A DNA stretch of 64,000 nt from Pseudomonas sp. Irchel s3h14. GTDB taxonomy: Bacteria; Pseudomonadota; Gammaproteobacteria; Pseudomonadales; Pseudomonadaceae. Each line of letters starts with the position of its first letter. The first letter of the stretch is position 1. The position numbers were made by a program, and so were the translations under genes. Below, piece by piece: positions 16,533-25,600 of the stretch. The DNA is taken from NCBI RefSeq assembly GCF_900187425.1, contig NZ_FYDJ01000017.1:1-64000 (forward strand). Reading direction: 5' to 3'. The notes under the pieces were generated by a model. It saw only the letters and a program-made list of their open reading frames with translations. It was not told where the DNA came from and ran no database searches.

Positions 16533-16775
16533 ATGGCCCGCAAAAAAGCTGCACTGGATTTCGAACAATCTCTCGCTGACCTGCAAACGCTGGTGGAGCG
16601 TCTGGAGAACGGCGAATTGTCGCTGGAAGACTCGCTGACAGCTTTCGAGCAAGGCATCGGTCTGACCCGCGATTGCCAGGCGGCGCTGGCCCAGGCCGAG
16701 CAAAAGGTTCAAGTGCTGCTCGAGCGTGATGGCGAGCTGGCCGAGGAACCCTTCGACGCGGATCAGCCAGAATGA
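16533..16775 (+). CDS. xseB: Exodeoxyribonuclease VII small subunit
   Basis: An 80-residue helical protein: MARKKAALDFEQSLADLQTL followed by LVERLENGELSLEDSLTAFEQGI, the classic XseB pattern. With XseA (not in this window) it forms exonuclease VII, which degrades single-stranded DNA to oligonucleotides in the cytoplasm. Its stop overlaps the ispA start (ATGA), and the xseB-ispA-dxs order is the usual gammaproteobacterial arrangement. Length is normal. Confidence 0.96.
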   Translation: MARKKAALDFEQSLADLQTLVERLENGELSLEDSLTAFEQGIGLTRDCQAALAQAEQKVQVLLERDGELAEEPFDADQPE

Positions 16776-17659
16776 TTGCAGCGTATTCGGCGACCAGCCA
16801 GGCCCGCGTCAACGCTGCACTGGAAACCCTGTTCAACGCGCCGAGCCCTGAGCTCGCGCGTCTGTACGAAGCCATGCGCTACAGCGTGATGAATGGCGGC
16901 AAACGGGTCCGCCCGCTGCTGGCCTACGCCGCGTGTGAAGCGCTGGGCGGCAAGGCTGAGCAAGCCAACGGCGCAGCGTGCGCGGTGGAGCTGATTCACG
17001 CTTATTCCCTGGTGCATGACGATTTGCCGGCCATGGACGACGACGACCTGCGTCGCGGCCAGCCGACCACTCACAAAAAATTCGATGAAGCTTGCGCGAT
17101 TCTGGCCGGCGATGGCTTGCAGAGCCTGGCCTTCAGCGCCCTGCTCGACCCTCGCCTGAGCAACTCTGACGCTGAAATCCGCCTGCAAATGGTCAGTGCT
17201 CTCGCATTGGCCGCAGGCCCGGCAGGGATGGTCGGCGGTCAGGCCATCGACCTCGGTTCGGTCGGTCTGAAGCTCGATCAAAAAGCCCTCGAATACATGC
17301 ACCGGCACAAGACCGGCGCGCTGATCGAGGTCAGCGTCAAACTCGGCGCCCTGGCCAGCGGCCGTGCCGAGAAGGACGAACTGAAGTCCCTGCAGACTTA
17401 TGCACAGGCCATCGGCCTGGCGTTCCAGGTGCAGGACGACATTCTCGACGTCGAAAGCGATACCGAAACCCTCGGCAAACGCCAGGGCGCCGACATCGCA
17501 CGCGACAAGCCGACCTATCCGGCCCTGCTCGGCCTCGACGCCGCCAAGGCCTACGCCCTGGAACTGCGCGATCAAGCCCTGCATGCGCTGCGACCGTTTG
17601 ACGCGGCGGCCGAGCCGTTGCGCGACCTGGCCCGTTATATCGTCGACCGGCGCAGCTGA
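16772..17659 (+). CDS. ispA: (2E,6E)-farnesyl diphosphate synthase
   Basis: A 295-residue all-helical prenyltransferase that condenses IPP with DMAPP and then GPP to make farnesyl diphosphate. Both aspartate-rich motifs are present: VHDDLPAMDDDDLRRG (first, DDxxxxD type) and QDDILDVESD (second). The conserved GKRVRPLL and KTGALIEVSV blocks are also seen. Translation is coupled to xseB by a 4-bp overlap. The product feeds ubiquinone and undecaprenyl phosphate synthesis and sits beside dxs, the first enzyme of the MEP pathway. Confidence 0.97.
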   Translation: MIAAYSATSQARVNAALETLFNAPSPELARLYEAMRYSVMNGGKRVRPLLAYAACEALGGKAEQANGAACAVELIHAYSLVHDDLPAMDDDDLRRGQPTTHKKFDEACAILAGDGLQSLAFSALLDPRLSNSDAEIRLQMVSALALAAGPAGMVGGQAIDLGSVGLKLDQKALEYMHRHKTGALIEVSVKLGALASGRAEKDELKSLQTYAQAIGLAFQVQDDILDVESDTETLGKRQGADIARDKPTYPALLGLDAAKAYALELRDQALHALRPFDAAAEPLRDLARYIVDRRS

Positions 17660-17751
17660 CGGCGTATCCGCCAAGTTAAAAGCAACGCGTGGGCAGGGGG
17701 CGATGCATCAGGTAAACTGCCGCATCTTTTATACCTATAACGATTCGCCTG

Positions 17752-19650
17752 ATGCCCACGACGTTTCATGAGATTCCCCGCAAGCGCCCGACCACGCCCC
17801 TGCTCGACCGTGCCAACACGCCGGACGGCCTGCGCCGGTTAGGCGAAGCCGAGCTGGAAACCCTGGCCGATGAGTTGCGCCTGGAATTGCTCTACACGGT
17901 CGGTCAGACCGGCGGGCATTTCGGTGCCGGCCTGGGCGTCATCGAGCTGACTATCGCGTTGCATTACGTCTTCGACACCCCGGACGACCGGCTGGTGTGG
18001 GACGTGGGTCATCAGGCCTATCCGCACAAAATCCTCACCGGCCGTCGCGAGCGCATGGGCACCCTGCGCCAGAAGGACGGCGTCGCGGCCTTCCCGCGTC
18101 GTTCCGAGAGCGAGTACGACACCTTTGGCGTCGGCCACTCCAGCACGTCGATCAGCGCAGCGCTGGGCATGGCCATTGCCGCCCGCCTGCAAAACAGTGA
18201 TCGCAAGGCGATTGCCGTGATCGGCGATGGCGCACTGACCGCCGGCATGGCCTTCGAGGCGCTGAACCATGCGCCGGAAGTGAACGCCAACATGCTGGTG
18301 ATTCTCAACGACAACGACATGTCGATCTCGCGCAACGTCGGCGGGCTGTCGAATTACCTGGCGAAGATCCTTTCCAGCCGCACTTACGCGAGCATGCGTG
18401 AAGGCAGCAAAAAGGTCCTGTCGCGCCTGCCCGGCGCCTGGGAAATCGCCCGTCGCACCGAAGAATACGCCAAAGGCATGCTGGTTCCCGGCACGCTGTT
18501 TGAAGAGCTGGGCTGGAACTACATCGGCCCGATCGATGGCCACGACCTGCCGACCCTGATCGCCACCCTGCGCAACATGCGCGATCTGAAAGGCCCGCAG
18601 TTCCTGCACGTCGTCACCAAGAAAGGCAAAGGCTTCGCCCCGGCGGAAGTCGACCCGATCGGTTACCACGCGATCACCAAACTCGAACCGCTGGACGCTC
18701 CGGCCGCCGCGCCGAAGAAAGCTGGCGGGCCGAAGTATTCCGGTGTGTTCGGTGAGTGGTTGTGCGACATGGCCGCGTCTGATCCGCGCTTGGTCGGCAT
18801 CACTCCCGCGATGAAGGAAGGCTCCGATCTGGTGGCCTTCAGCGAGCGTTTCCCGCTGCGCTATTTCGATGTGGCAATTGCCGAACAACACGCCGTGACC
18901 CTCGCTGCCGGCATGGCCTGCGAAGGCGCGAAGCCGGTGGTGGCGATTTATTCGACGTTCCTGCAACGTGGCTACGATCAATTGATTCATGACGTCGCGG
19001 TGCAAAACCTCGACGTACTGTTCGCCATCGACCGCGCGGGCCTGGTGGGCGAAGACGGCCCGACTCACGCGGGTAGCTTCGACCTGTCGTTCCTGCGCTG
19101 CATCCCCGGCATGCTGGTGATGACCCCGAGCGACGAAAACGAACTGCGCAAAATGCTCACCACCGGCCACCTGTTCAACGGCCCGGCGGCGGTGCGTTAT
19201 CCGCGCGGCTCTGGCCCGAACGCGAAGATCGAGAAAGACCTCGAACCGATCGAAATCGGCAAGGGTGTGGTTCGTCGTCAGGGCAGCAAAGTCGCCCTGC
19301 TGGTGTTCGGCGTGCAACTGGCCGAGGCGCTGAAAGTCGCCGAGACGCTGGATGCAACCGTGGTCGACATGCGCTTCGTCAAGCCGCTCGATGAAGCACT
19401 GGTTCGCGATATCGCCAGCAGCCACGAGCTGCTGGTGACCATCGAAGAGAACGCGATCATGGGCGGTGCCGGTGGCGCCGTCAGCGAGTTTCTCGCCCGC
19501 GAAAACATCCTCAAGTCGATGCTGCACCTGGGCCTGCCGGACAGTTACGTCGAGCACGCCAAGCCTGCGCAAATGCTGGCCGAGTGCGGGCTGGATGAGG
19601 CCGGGATCGAGGCTTCGGTTCGTGAGCGTTTGCAACTGCTGAACATCTAA
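17752..19650 (+). CDS. dxs: 1-deoxy-D-xylulose-5-phosphate synthase
   Basis: A 632-residue thiamine-diphosphate enzyme that joins pyruvate and glyceraldehyde 3-phosphate in the first step of the MEP isoprenoid pathway. The N-terminal ThDP-binding block (GDGALTAGMAFEALNHA ... LNDNDMSIS), the VWDVGHQAYPHKILTGR segment and the C-terminal transketolase part (FDVAIAEQHAVTLAAGMA) are complete. It lies 92 bp after ispA; a TATAAC-like sequence at about 17733-17738 could serve as its own -10 element. Full length, no anomaly. Confidence 0.98.
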   Translation: MPTTFHEIPRKRPTTPLLDRANTPDGLRRLGEAELETLADELRLELLYTVGQTGGHFGAGLGVIELTIALHYVFDTPDDRLVWDVGHQAYPHKILTGRRERMGTLRQKDGVAAFPRRSESEYDTFGVGHSSTSISAALGMAIAARLQNSDRKAIAVIGDGALTAGMAFEALNHAPEVNANMLVILNDNDMSISRNVGGLSNYLAKILSSRTYASMREGSKKVLSRLPGAWEIARRTEEYAKGMLVPGTLFEELGWNYIGPIDGHDLPTLIATLRNMRDLKGPQFLHVVTKKGKGFAPAEVDPIGYHAITKLEPLDAPAAAPKKAGGPKYSGVFGEWLCDMAASDPRLVGITPAMKEGSDLVAFSERFPLRYFDVAIAEQHAVTLAAGMACEGAKPVVAIYSTFLQRGYDQLIHDVAVQNLDVLFAIDRAGLVGEDGPTHAGSFDLSFLRCIPGMLVMTPSDENELRKMLTTGHLFNGPAAVRYPRGSGPNAKIEKDLEPIEIGKGVVRRQGSKVALLVFGVQLAEALKVAETLDATVVDMRFVKPLDEALVRDIASSHELLVTIEENAIMGGAGGAVSEFLARENILKSMLHLGLPDSYVEHAKPAQMLAECGLDEAGIEASVRERLQLLNI

Positions 19651-19674
19651 ACCTCAGGCTTATGCAAAACCCCT

Positions 19675-19764
19675 TGTGGGAGCGGGCTTGCTCGCGAATG
19701 CGGTGTATCAATCAGCATAAGTGTTGACTGACACACCGCATTCGCGAGCAAGCCCGCTCCCACA
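19675..19764. repeat. REP palindrome pair, family B copy 1
   Basis: TGTGGGAGCGGGCTTGCTCG at the left is matched by its inverted copy ending CCCGCTCCCACA, around a 40-bp centre with its own GTGT...ACAC symmetry. It takes up about half of the 171-bp gap between dxs and btuB, leaving no room for a full cobalamin riboswitch. Confidence 0.88.
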
Positions 19765-19821
19765 TTGGTTTTCTGTACCTTTCAAAATTTGTGTTCGCTT
19801 TAAAGCGCCAACGGACTGCCG

Positions 19822-21705
19822 ATGAAACTCTCTCCCCTCGCCCTGACGCTGACCCTGCTGCCGGCCGGCCAACTGCTGGCCGACACCTTCCAACGCGACC
19901 AGGCCCTGAAGCTTCCCGACGTGCTGATCAGCGCCAACCGTCAGGTCGAAGCGCGCAATGACAGCAGCGCCGCCAACACCGTGTTCACCCGCGAAGACAT
20001 TGATCGTCTGCAACCGAGCAGTGTCACTGACTTGCTGCGTCGTGTGCCGGGTGTGCAGGTCGGACAAACCGGCGGGCGCGGGAGTCTGCCGGGGATTTAC
20101 ATAAGGGGCACCAAATCAGCCCAGAGTCTGGTGCTGGTCGATGGCCAGCGCATCGGCAACTCCACCTCCGGCGACAGCAAGCTGCAACACATCAACATCG
20201 AACAGGTCGAGCGCGTGGAAGTGCTGCGCGGTTCCCGCTCGGTGATCTATGGCAGTGATGCGATTGGCGGGGTGATCCAGATCTTCACTCGTCGCGGCGG
20301 CGAGCAAGGTTTGCAACCGCGAATGCACGTGGGCTTTGGCAGCAACCAGACCTGGGAACGCAGCCTCGGGCTGTCCGGCGGCGACGAGCAGACCCGATTC
20401 AATCTCGGCGCCAGCCTTGATGAATCCGCCGGAATCAATCGCACCCGCGAGTCCTATCCCAGCGACGGCGATCATGATGAATACCGCAACAAATCGATGA
20501 GCTTGAGCCTGAGTCACGCCCTCACCGATGACATCGAAATCGGCGCCAACCTGCTGGATAACCGTGGCAAAAGTGAGTTCGACAACCCGTTCGGCCGCTT
20601 CGACATGGACACGTTCGAGTCAGTCCAGCAGCAGCCCTACAGCGACTTTGCAGTGAGCAGCGTCAGTAGTTACGTCGATGCGCGTATCAGTGACCTGTGG
20701 AAAACCCGCGTCGAGTTCGGCCACAGTGAAAACCGCGAGAAGACGCTCGACAAGCTCAGTGACGAACGCAGTGTGTTCAACACGTATCGCGACTCGGTGA
20801 ACTGGCAGAACGACCTGACCTTCGACGAGCGCAACAGCCTGATCCTCGGCGGCGACTGGTACGAGGACCGAATCAACAGCAGCACGCCATTCGACGAGGA
20901 CAGCCGCTGGAACCGTGCGGCGTTCATTCAGCATCATTACCAGGCGGACAGCTTCTCCACCGAGCTGGGCCTGCGCCGGGATCAGAACCAGCAGTTCGGC
21001 GGTCAGAACAGCTGGAGCGGCACTTTCACCCTGCCGCTGAATCCGGACAACGATGTGCTGCTGACCTACAGCGAAGGTTTCCGCGCGCCGACGTTCAATG
21101 ATCTGTATTACCCCGATTTCAGCAATCCGTATCTGAAACCCGAGACCTCGAAAAGCTATGAGCTGCAGTGGCGCAGTCAACTGACCGACACCGCTCGCCT
21201 GGAAGCATCTCTGTACCGTACGGACCTGGAAGACGCGATTATTTTCGGTAGTAACTCACGGCCGCAGAACGTGGCCTCGGCACGGATCAACGGATTCGAA
21301 GCGGCTTTGAAACAGGAACTGTTCGGCTGGCAGGGCAACCTCGGCGTGGCGATCATCGACCCGCGGGATCGTGACAGTGGGCACACCCTGGCTCGGCGCG
21401 CGCGGCGGACCTTGAGCCTGGATCTGGATCGGCAGTTTGACCGGCTAGGGCTCGGCGCCAGCTGGCAAGCGGTGAGCAGCAGCTATGACGATGAGAACAA
21501 TCAGCAGCCGTTGGGCGGGTACGCGTTGCTGGGGTTGCGCAGCAGCTGGGAATTGAATCGTGAGATCAAGTTTGAGCTGAAGGTCGATAACCTGCTGGAC
21601 AAGGGTTATAGCCGGGCGCTGTACAGCCATGATGGCAGTCAGTATGGGTATCGCGAGGAAGGTCGGGCGTGGATGTTTGGGGTGACGTGGACGCCGGAGC
21701 TATAG
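19822..21705 (+). CDS. btuB: TonB-dependent vitamin B12 receptor BtuB
   Basis: A 627-residue outer-membrane transporter. Signal peptide about 1-21; a TonB-box-like DVLISAN follows, then the plug domain (VTDLLRRVPGVQVGQTGGRG, IYIRGTKSAQSLVLVDGQRI, GSDAIGGVIQIFTRRGG) and a 22-stranded barrel. The overall size and plug sequence are those of BtuB. Cobalamin specificity is supported by the convergent btuF-like gene next door. The ATG follows GCCAACGGACTGCCG; the leader is too short for a riboswitch. The C-terminal residue is Leu after WTPE rather than the usual aromatic, a minor oddity. Confidence 0.85.
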   Translation: MKLSPLALTLTLLPAGQLLADTFQRDQALKLPDVLISANRQVEARNDSSAANTVFTREDIDRLQPSSVTDLLRRVPGVQVGQTGGRGSLPGIYIRGTKSAQSLVLVDGQRIGNSTSGDSKLQHINIEQVERVEVLRGSRSVIYGSDAIGGVIQIFTRRGGEQGLQPRMHVGFGSNQTWERSLGLSGGDEQTRFNLGASLDESAGINRTRESYPSDGDHDEYRNKSMSLSLSHALTDDIEIGANLLDNRGKSEFDNPFGRFDMDTFESVQQQPYSDFAVSSVSSYVDARISDLWKTRVEFGHSENREKTLDKLSDERSVFNTYRDSVNWQNDLTFDERNSLILGGDWYEDRINSSTPFDEDSRWNRAAFIQHHYQADSFSTELGLRRDQNQQFGGQNSWSGTFTLPLNPDNDVLLTYSEGFRAPTFNDLYYPDFSNPYLKPETSKSYELQWRSQLTDTARLEASLYRTDLEDAIIFGSNSRPQNVASARINGFEAALKQELFGWQGNLGVAIIDPRDRDSGHTLARRARRTLSLDLDRQFDRLGLGASWQAVSSSYDDENNQQPLGGYALLGLRSSWELNREIKFELKVDNLLDKGYSRALYSHDGSQYGYREEGRAWMFGVTWTPEL

Positions 21706-21734
21706 CCAAAAATATTTGTTGTCCAGGCTGACGC

Positions 21735-21827
21735 CATCGCGGGCAAGCCTTGCTCCTACAGAGTTTGTGGCGTACGCCAATTTCGGCGTTCACGCGAAAC
21801 CTGTAGGAGCAAGGCTTGCCCGCGATG
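21735..21827. repeat. REP palindrome pair, family C copy 1
   Basis: CATCGCGGGCAAGCCTTGCT and its inverted copy TGTAGGAGCAAGGCTTGCCC flank a 40-bp centre. The element lies between the convergent btuB and btuF stops and may double as a transcription end for both. Confidence 0.85.
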
Positions 21828-21841
21828 AAAGCACCTCGGTC

Positions 21842-22642
21842 TCAGCGGTCGGGTGCGATCAACTGGCACAACTTTGCGGTCGCATCGATCATCTGCCCAC
21901 TCGGCCGTTCCAGCCCCTTATCCGCCACCAACAGCAATTGCCCCTGCGCCACTGCTGCAACCTGCGGCCAAGCTTTCCACGCATCGAGCTGCGCCTGGTC
22001 ACTGGCCAGAATCACGTCCGGATTACGCTGCAATACCGCCTCAATACTGACCTGCGGCGCTGGCAACGTCAGGTCGGCAAACACATTGCGCGCCCCGCAC
22101 ACCTCAAGCGCATCGCTGATGATCTGCCCGCCGCCAACGGTGTACAGCGGCCGATCCCAGACCTGATAAAACACCCGCAATGGCACATCCCGACGATAAC
22201 GCTGGCGCAGCGAATCCAGTCGCTGACGCAAATTTTCAGCCAATGAAACGCCACGTTCCGGACGGCCGAGCTGTGAGGCAATCGCCTCAATCTGCGACGT
22301 GAGTTGTTCGAGGCTGTGGGGTTCAGCAACGTAGGTCGGGATGTCCAACCGCTTGAGCTGTTCACGCTGGGCCGGGCCAACGCTGCCGGGCCAGAGCAAC
22401 AGCAGATCGGGTTTGAGACTGAGCAGCTGCTCCATGTCCAACTGGCCGTAGCGGCCAACCGAAGGCAGATCTTTGAGCTTGGCAGGGCGCTCACCGGCAT
22501 CCAGCACACCCACCAGCAAGTCGGCTGAACCCAGCTCAACAACGATTTCAGAGAGAGACGGCGCGAGGCTGACAACGCGTTCGACCGCAGCCGCCGGGCC
22601 GCTGATGGCCAGCAGCAAAACCGCCAGCCAGACGGGTCGCAT
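21842..22642 (-). CDS. btuF: Cobalamin-binding periplasmic protein, BtuF-like
   Basis: A 266-residue class III substrate-binding protein with signal peptide (MRPVWLAVLLLAISGPAAA) and the BtuF pattern RVVSLAPSLSEIVVELGSAD, SVGRYGQLDMEQLLSLKPDL and the C-terminal LERPS(G) block. It would bind cobalamin in the periplasm and hand it to BtuCD, which are not in this window. Its ATG overlaps the stop of the upstream membrane protein gene, so it belongs to a minus-strand unit beginning with ribA. The pairing with btuB supports B12 as the substrate. Confidence 0.83.
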   Translation of the reverse strand: MRPVWLAVLLLAISGPAAAVERVVSLAPSLSEIVVELGSADLLVGVLDAGERPAKLKDLPSVGRYGQLDMEQLLSLKPDLLLLWPGSVGPAQREQLKRLDIPTYVAEPHSLEQLTSQIEAIASQLGRPERGVSLAENLRQRLDSLRQRYRRDVPLRVFYQVWDRPLYTVGGGQIISDALEVCGARNVFADLTLPAPQVSIEAVLQRNPDVILASDQAQLDAWKAWPQVAAVAQGQLLLVADKGLERPSGQMIDATAKLCQLIAPDR

Positions 22643-23061
22643 CAGCCGAGTTGACGCGGAATACGGTAGAGGTAAAACAGCACCAGGGTCGACAGCGACA
22701 GCAGCATCAACGGCACGGCTTCGAGACCGACGAATACCGCCAGCGCGCCGATCCAGGCCGGCAGGCCGGCAGCCAGGAATGCCGTGCGACGCTTGGCAGC
22801 CAGGGCGATCCAGGCAGCAGGTTCTTCAGGGGTGTCGAGGGCTTTTTGAGTGGCGATCAGTGCGTGTTTGTAGCCGCCAAAGAATTTCAGGCTGACAAAC
22901 ATCGACGCCACACCTGCGATGAACAACGGCATTGCCAGCACCGGCAGGATCGCCTCGCTCTGGCCAAATACGCCGTTGATCACGAACAGCGGCACCAAGG
23001 CCAGCGCCAGGTATTGCCACCAATTGACGGACAGTCGCCGCCGGACCTGACCGCGGGTCAC
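22642..23061 (-). CDS. Small integral membrane protein, conserved hypothetical
   Basis: A 139-residue protein with four predicted membrane segments (about 13-34, 37-57, 93-112 and 113-133). It starts with GTG overlapping the ribA stop and ends overlapping the btuF start, so it is translated as part of a ribA-membrane protein-btuF unit. I do not recognise a functional family. The position corresponds to PA4046 of P. aeruginosa as I remember that region. A role in riboflavin or cobalamin handling would be guesswork. Confidence 0.75.
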   Translation of the reverse strand: MTRGQVRRRLSVNWWQYLALALVPLFVINGVFGQSEAILPVLAMPLFIAGVASMFVSLKFFGGYKHALIATQKALDTPEEPAAWIALAAKRRTAFLAAGLPAWIGALAVFVGLEAVPLMLLSLSTLVLFYLYRIPRQLG

Positions 23062-23675
23062 GCCCGGTCAGCCTCACCCTGGTGCTCGTTACCCATCATG
23101 TGGTCGAGCTTGCTGGCCTTGGTGGCCAGGTAGAGTTTGTTGTGCGGGTTGTGGCCGGTGTGCAGCGGCACGCGCTCGGCGACCACGATGCCCATGTCGG
23201 TCAAGGCTTTGACCTTGCGTGGGTTATTGGTCATCAAACGCAGGGATTTCACGCCCAGGTGCTCCAGCATCGGCAGGCACATGGCGTAGTCACGTTGGTC
23301 GGCGGCAAAGCCCAGACGCTCGTTGGCTTCAACGGTATCGGCGCCGCCATCCTGCAATTCATAGGCGCGGATCTTGTTCAGCAGGCCAATGCCACGACCT
23401 TCTTGACGCAAGTACAGCAACACGCCACGGCCTTCACGGGCGATGGCCTGCAAGGCTGCTTCAAGTTGCGAGCCACAGTCGCAACGCTGGCTGAACAAGG
23501 CATCGCCGGTCAGGCATTCGGAGTGCAACCGGCCGAGTACCGGGGCACCGTCGACGAACTCACCCAGGCTCAGCACAACGTGCTCGCGCCCGTTTTCTTC
23601 ATCGAGAAAGCCGTGCATGGTGAATTGCGCAAAAGGCGTTGGCAGCTTGGAAGCGGCGACAAAAACGACAGGCAC
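23058..23675 (-). CDS. ribA: GTP cyclohydrolase II
   Basis: A 205-residue enzyme that opens GTP to give 2,5-diamino-6-ribosylamino-pyrimidinone phosphate, the first step of riboflavin synthesis. The zinc ligands are all visible in HSECLTGDALFSQRCDCG (Cys54, Cys65, Cys67), followed by LYLRQEGRGIGLLNK. The start is GTG 23675 (then PVVFVAASKLPTPF), behind AGGAG at 7-nt spacing; the frame extends to 23693 but only with a non-standard start. This stand-alone active enzyme complements the degenerate cyclohydrolase half of RibBA at 26836. Confidence 0.95.
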   Translation of the reverse strand: MPVVFVAASKLPTPFAQFTMHGFLDEENGREHVVLSLGEFVDGAPVLGRLHSECLTGDALFSQRCDCGSQLEAALQAIAREGRGVLLYLRQEGRGIGLLNKIRAYELQDGGADTVEANERLGFAADQRDYAMCLPMLEHLGVKSLRLMTNNPRKVKALTDMGIVVAERVPLHTGHNPHNKLYLATKASKLDHMMGNEHQGEADRA

Positions 23676-23808
23676 CGGTGTGCTCCTGATCAATAAGTAC
23701 TGGAGATTCGCAGAGGCGGCATTGTAACAGCACGTTCCGACAGACGCTTAGGCTGAATTATGGGGCATAACAATCAAAAAGTTAGATCTCAGGTGCGCCA
23801 CTTCACCC

Positions 23809-23898
23809 TGTGGGAGCGAGCTTGCTCGCGATAGCGGACTGTCTTTCACCATTGATGTCGACTGATACACCGTCATCGCGAGCAGGCTCGCTCCCACA
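23809..23898. repeat. REP palindrome pair, family B copy 2
   Basis: TGTGGGAGCGAGCTTGCTCG and its inverted partner ending GCTCGCTCCCACA flank a centre of about 40 bp. It sits between the ribA start and the remnant gene at 23928. Confidence 0.85.
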
Positions 23899-23927
23899 AG
23901 GTTAATGAAGCGCCACAGGGTTTGTGT

Positions 23928-24127
23928 TCAGTTTGAGTCGAACGGATAGGGTTGTTTCCAGCGCTCGAAGATCGGTTTCAGCTGGCCGCTTTTCACCAAT
24001 TGCTCCATACGCTGATCGAACAGCGCCATCAGGGCGCGAGCCTTTGGGGTCGACAAAATCCCGGTACGCCGCATGACTTCGTTATAGCGGCGTACGTTGG
24101 GCAGGTAATCCTGAAAGTCGTAGCCGC
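23928..24127 (-). pseudogene. C-terminal remnant of a family-3 periplasmic solute-binding protein
   Basis: The frame encodes about 65 residues (CLTGGYDFQDYLPNVRRYNE, LMALFDQRMEQLVKSGQLKP, IFERWKQPYPFDSN) that look like the end of an amino-acid-type ABC substrate-binding protein, where a final helix precedes a W-x-x-x-Y/P end. No signal peptide or N-terminal lobe exists: upstream the frame runs into pgpA, whose stop is at 24131. The only in-frame ATGs lie within pgpA. I read it as a deletion remnant rather than a small gene. Confidence 0.55.
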
Positions 24128-24130
24128 CCG

Positions 24131-24634
24131 TCAGGCAAAAATCCATACCAGCCCCTGCATCGCCAACCACGCAAACACCCCGGCCAATACGTCATCGAGC
24201 ATGATCCCGACGCCACCATGAACATGCCGGTCGATCCAGCGAATCGGCCACGGCTTGAGGATGTCGAAGAAGCGGAACATCAAAAACCCCGCCAGCAACC
24301 AGTACCAACCTTCCGGCACCAGCCACAAGGTGATCCACATCCCGACCATTTCGTCCCAGACGATGCCTTCATGGTCGTGCACCCGCAAATCGTCGGCGAC
24401 CTTGCCGCACAGCCAGAAGCCGAACAGCATGGTGATGCCGAGCATCAGCCAGTAGCCCCAGTCGGGCAGCATCTGCCACAGCGGGATAAACGGTAGCGCA
24501 ACTAACGAACCCCAGGTGCCCGGTGCTTTTGGCAAGGTGCCCGAGCCGAATCCGAACGCCAGGAAATGCCACGGATTGCGCCAGACCGACGGCGGTACGA
24601 ATTCCGCCGGGACCTGTTTGGGATGATCTGTCAC
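24131..24634 (-). CDS. pgpA: Phosphatidylglycerophosphatase A
   Basis: A 167-residue inner-membrane enzyme that dephosphorylates phosphatidylglycerophosphate to phosphatidylglycerol. It shows the PgpA pattern FGFGSGTLPKAPGTWGSLVA (G-S/T-G and PGT-GS motifs), then DHEGIVWDEMVGMWI with the conserved metal-binding D-E, and several membrane helices. It starts with GTG overlapping the thiL stop (GTGA), so it is coupled to thiL. The C-terminus abuts the remnant solute-binding gene. Length is normal for the family. Confidence 0.95.
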   Translation of the reverse strand: MTDHPKQVPAEFVPPSVWRNPWHFLAFGFGSGTLPKAPGTWGSLVALPFIPLWQMLPDWGYWLMLGITMLFGFWLCGKVADDLRVHDHEGIVWDEMVGMWITLWLVPEGWYWLLAGFLMFRFFDILKPWPIRWIDRHVHGGVGIMLDDVLAGVFAWLAMQGLVWIFA

Positions 24635-25596
24635 GGTGTCTCCCGAAAATGTTGATAGCCCCGGGCTTGCGGGGTGATGTCTTGTCCATCGGCGTCCAGC
24701 AGCACCACGCCCTGCCCCGTCACAACACGGCCGACCACATGGATCGGCCAGCCGTCGCTCAACAATTGCGGCAGCTCGACGGACGGCAAGGTAAAGGCCA
24801 GCACGTAATCATCACCGCCGCTCAGGGCCGCGACTTCTGCACCCGATTGACCGAGGAAGGCGACTAAAGCGTTCGATAATGGCAGCGTGTCCCGTTCAAC
24901 CTGAATGCCGACTTTCGATGCGAGGGCAATATGCCCGCAGTCGGCGAGCAGGCCGTCGGAGATGTCCAGCGCCGAGGTGGCTTTGCCGCGTAGCGCCTGA
25001 CCCAACGCGAGTTGCGGCTGCGGCGACCAGTAATGTGCCAGCAGCGGATCGGCGATGGCGGCTTCAGCCGTCTGCTGACCGAGCACCAGCGGCAATGCCC
25101 CCGCCGCGTTGCCAAGTTCACCGCCAACGCACAGCAAGTCGCCTGGCTGCGCACCGCTGCGGGTCAACGCCAAACCTGCCGGCACACGACCGAACACGGT
25201 CATCGTCAGGCTCAACGGCCCACGGGTGGTATCACCGCCCACCAGCGCCACACCGCAGCTTTGCGCCATGAGGTTCAAACCACGGGCGTAGGCGTCCAGC
25301 CAATCGGCGGTCACCGTCGGCAAGGTCAGGGCAAGGGTAAAGGCAACGGGAGTGGCGCCCATGGCAGCCAGATCGCTGACGGCCACAGCCAGCGAACGCT
25401 GACCGAGCAGAAACGGGTCGCAAGGATCTGCGAAATGCACACCGGCAACCAGTGTGTCGGTGGAAATGGCCAACTGCTCCCCAGGGGGAACAGCCAGCAA
25501 GGCGCAGTCATCGCCAATCCCGAGGGCAACGCCTTCGCCGCCTTGCGCACAGGGCGCGGCGGCGAAGAAATTGCGGATCAGCTCAAACTCGCCCAT
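24631..25596 (-). CDS. thiL: Thiamine-monophosphate kinase
   Basis: A 321-residue enzyme that phosphorylates thiamine monophosphate to thiamine diphosphate, the cofactor needed by Dxs nearby. It has the ThiL/PurM-fold features: MGEFELIRNFFA start, GIGDDCALL metal/ATP motif, VSDLAAMGATP and LDISDGLLAD. ATG 25596 is chosen because MGEFELI is the family N-terminus; ten extra codons upstream fall within the long palindrome. It lies downstream of nusB, separated by the 157-bp inverted repeat. Confidence 0.95.
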   Translation of the reverse strand: MGEFELIRNFFAAAPCAQGGEGVALGIGDDCALLAVPPGEQLAISTDTLVAGVHFADPCDPFLLGQRSLAVAVSDLAAMGATPVAFTLALTLPTVTADWLDAYARGLNLMAQSCGVALVGGDTTRGPLSLTMTVFGRVPAGLALTRSGAQPGDLLCVGGELGNAAGALPLVLGQQTAEAAIADPLLAHYWSPQPQLALGQALRGKATSALDISDGLLADCGHIALASKVGIQVERDTLPLSNALVAFLGQSGAEVAALSGGDDYVLAFTLPSVELPQLLSDGWPIHVVGRVVTGQGVVLLDADGQDITPQARGYQHFRETP

Positions 25597-25600
25597 TGGG

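Noticed and set aside
17839..19635. 598-residue minus-strand frame opposite dxs
   Set aside because: Antisense shadow of dxs with a His/Gln/Arg-rich composition and no domain.
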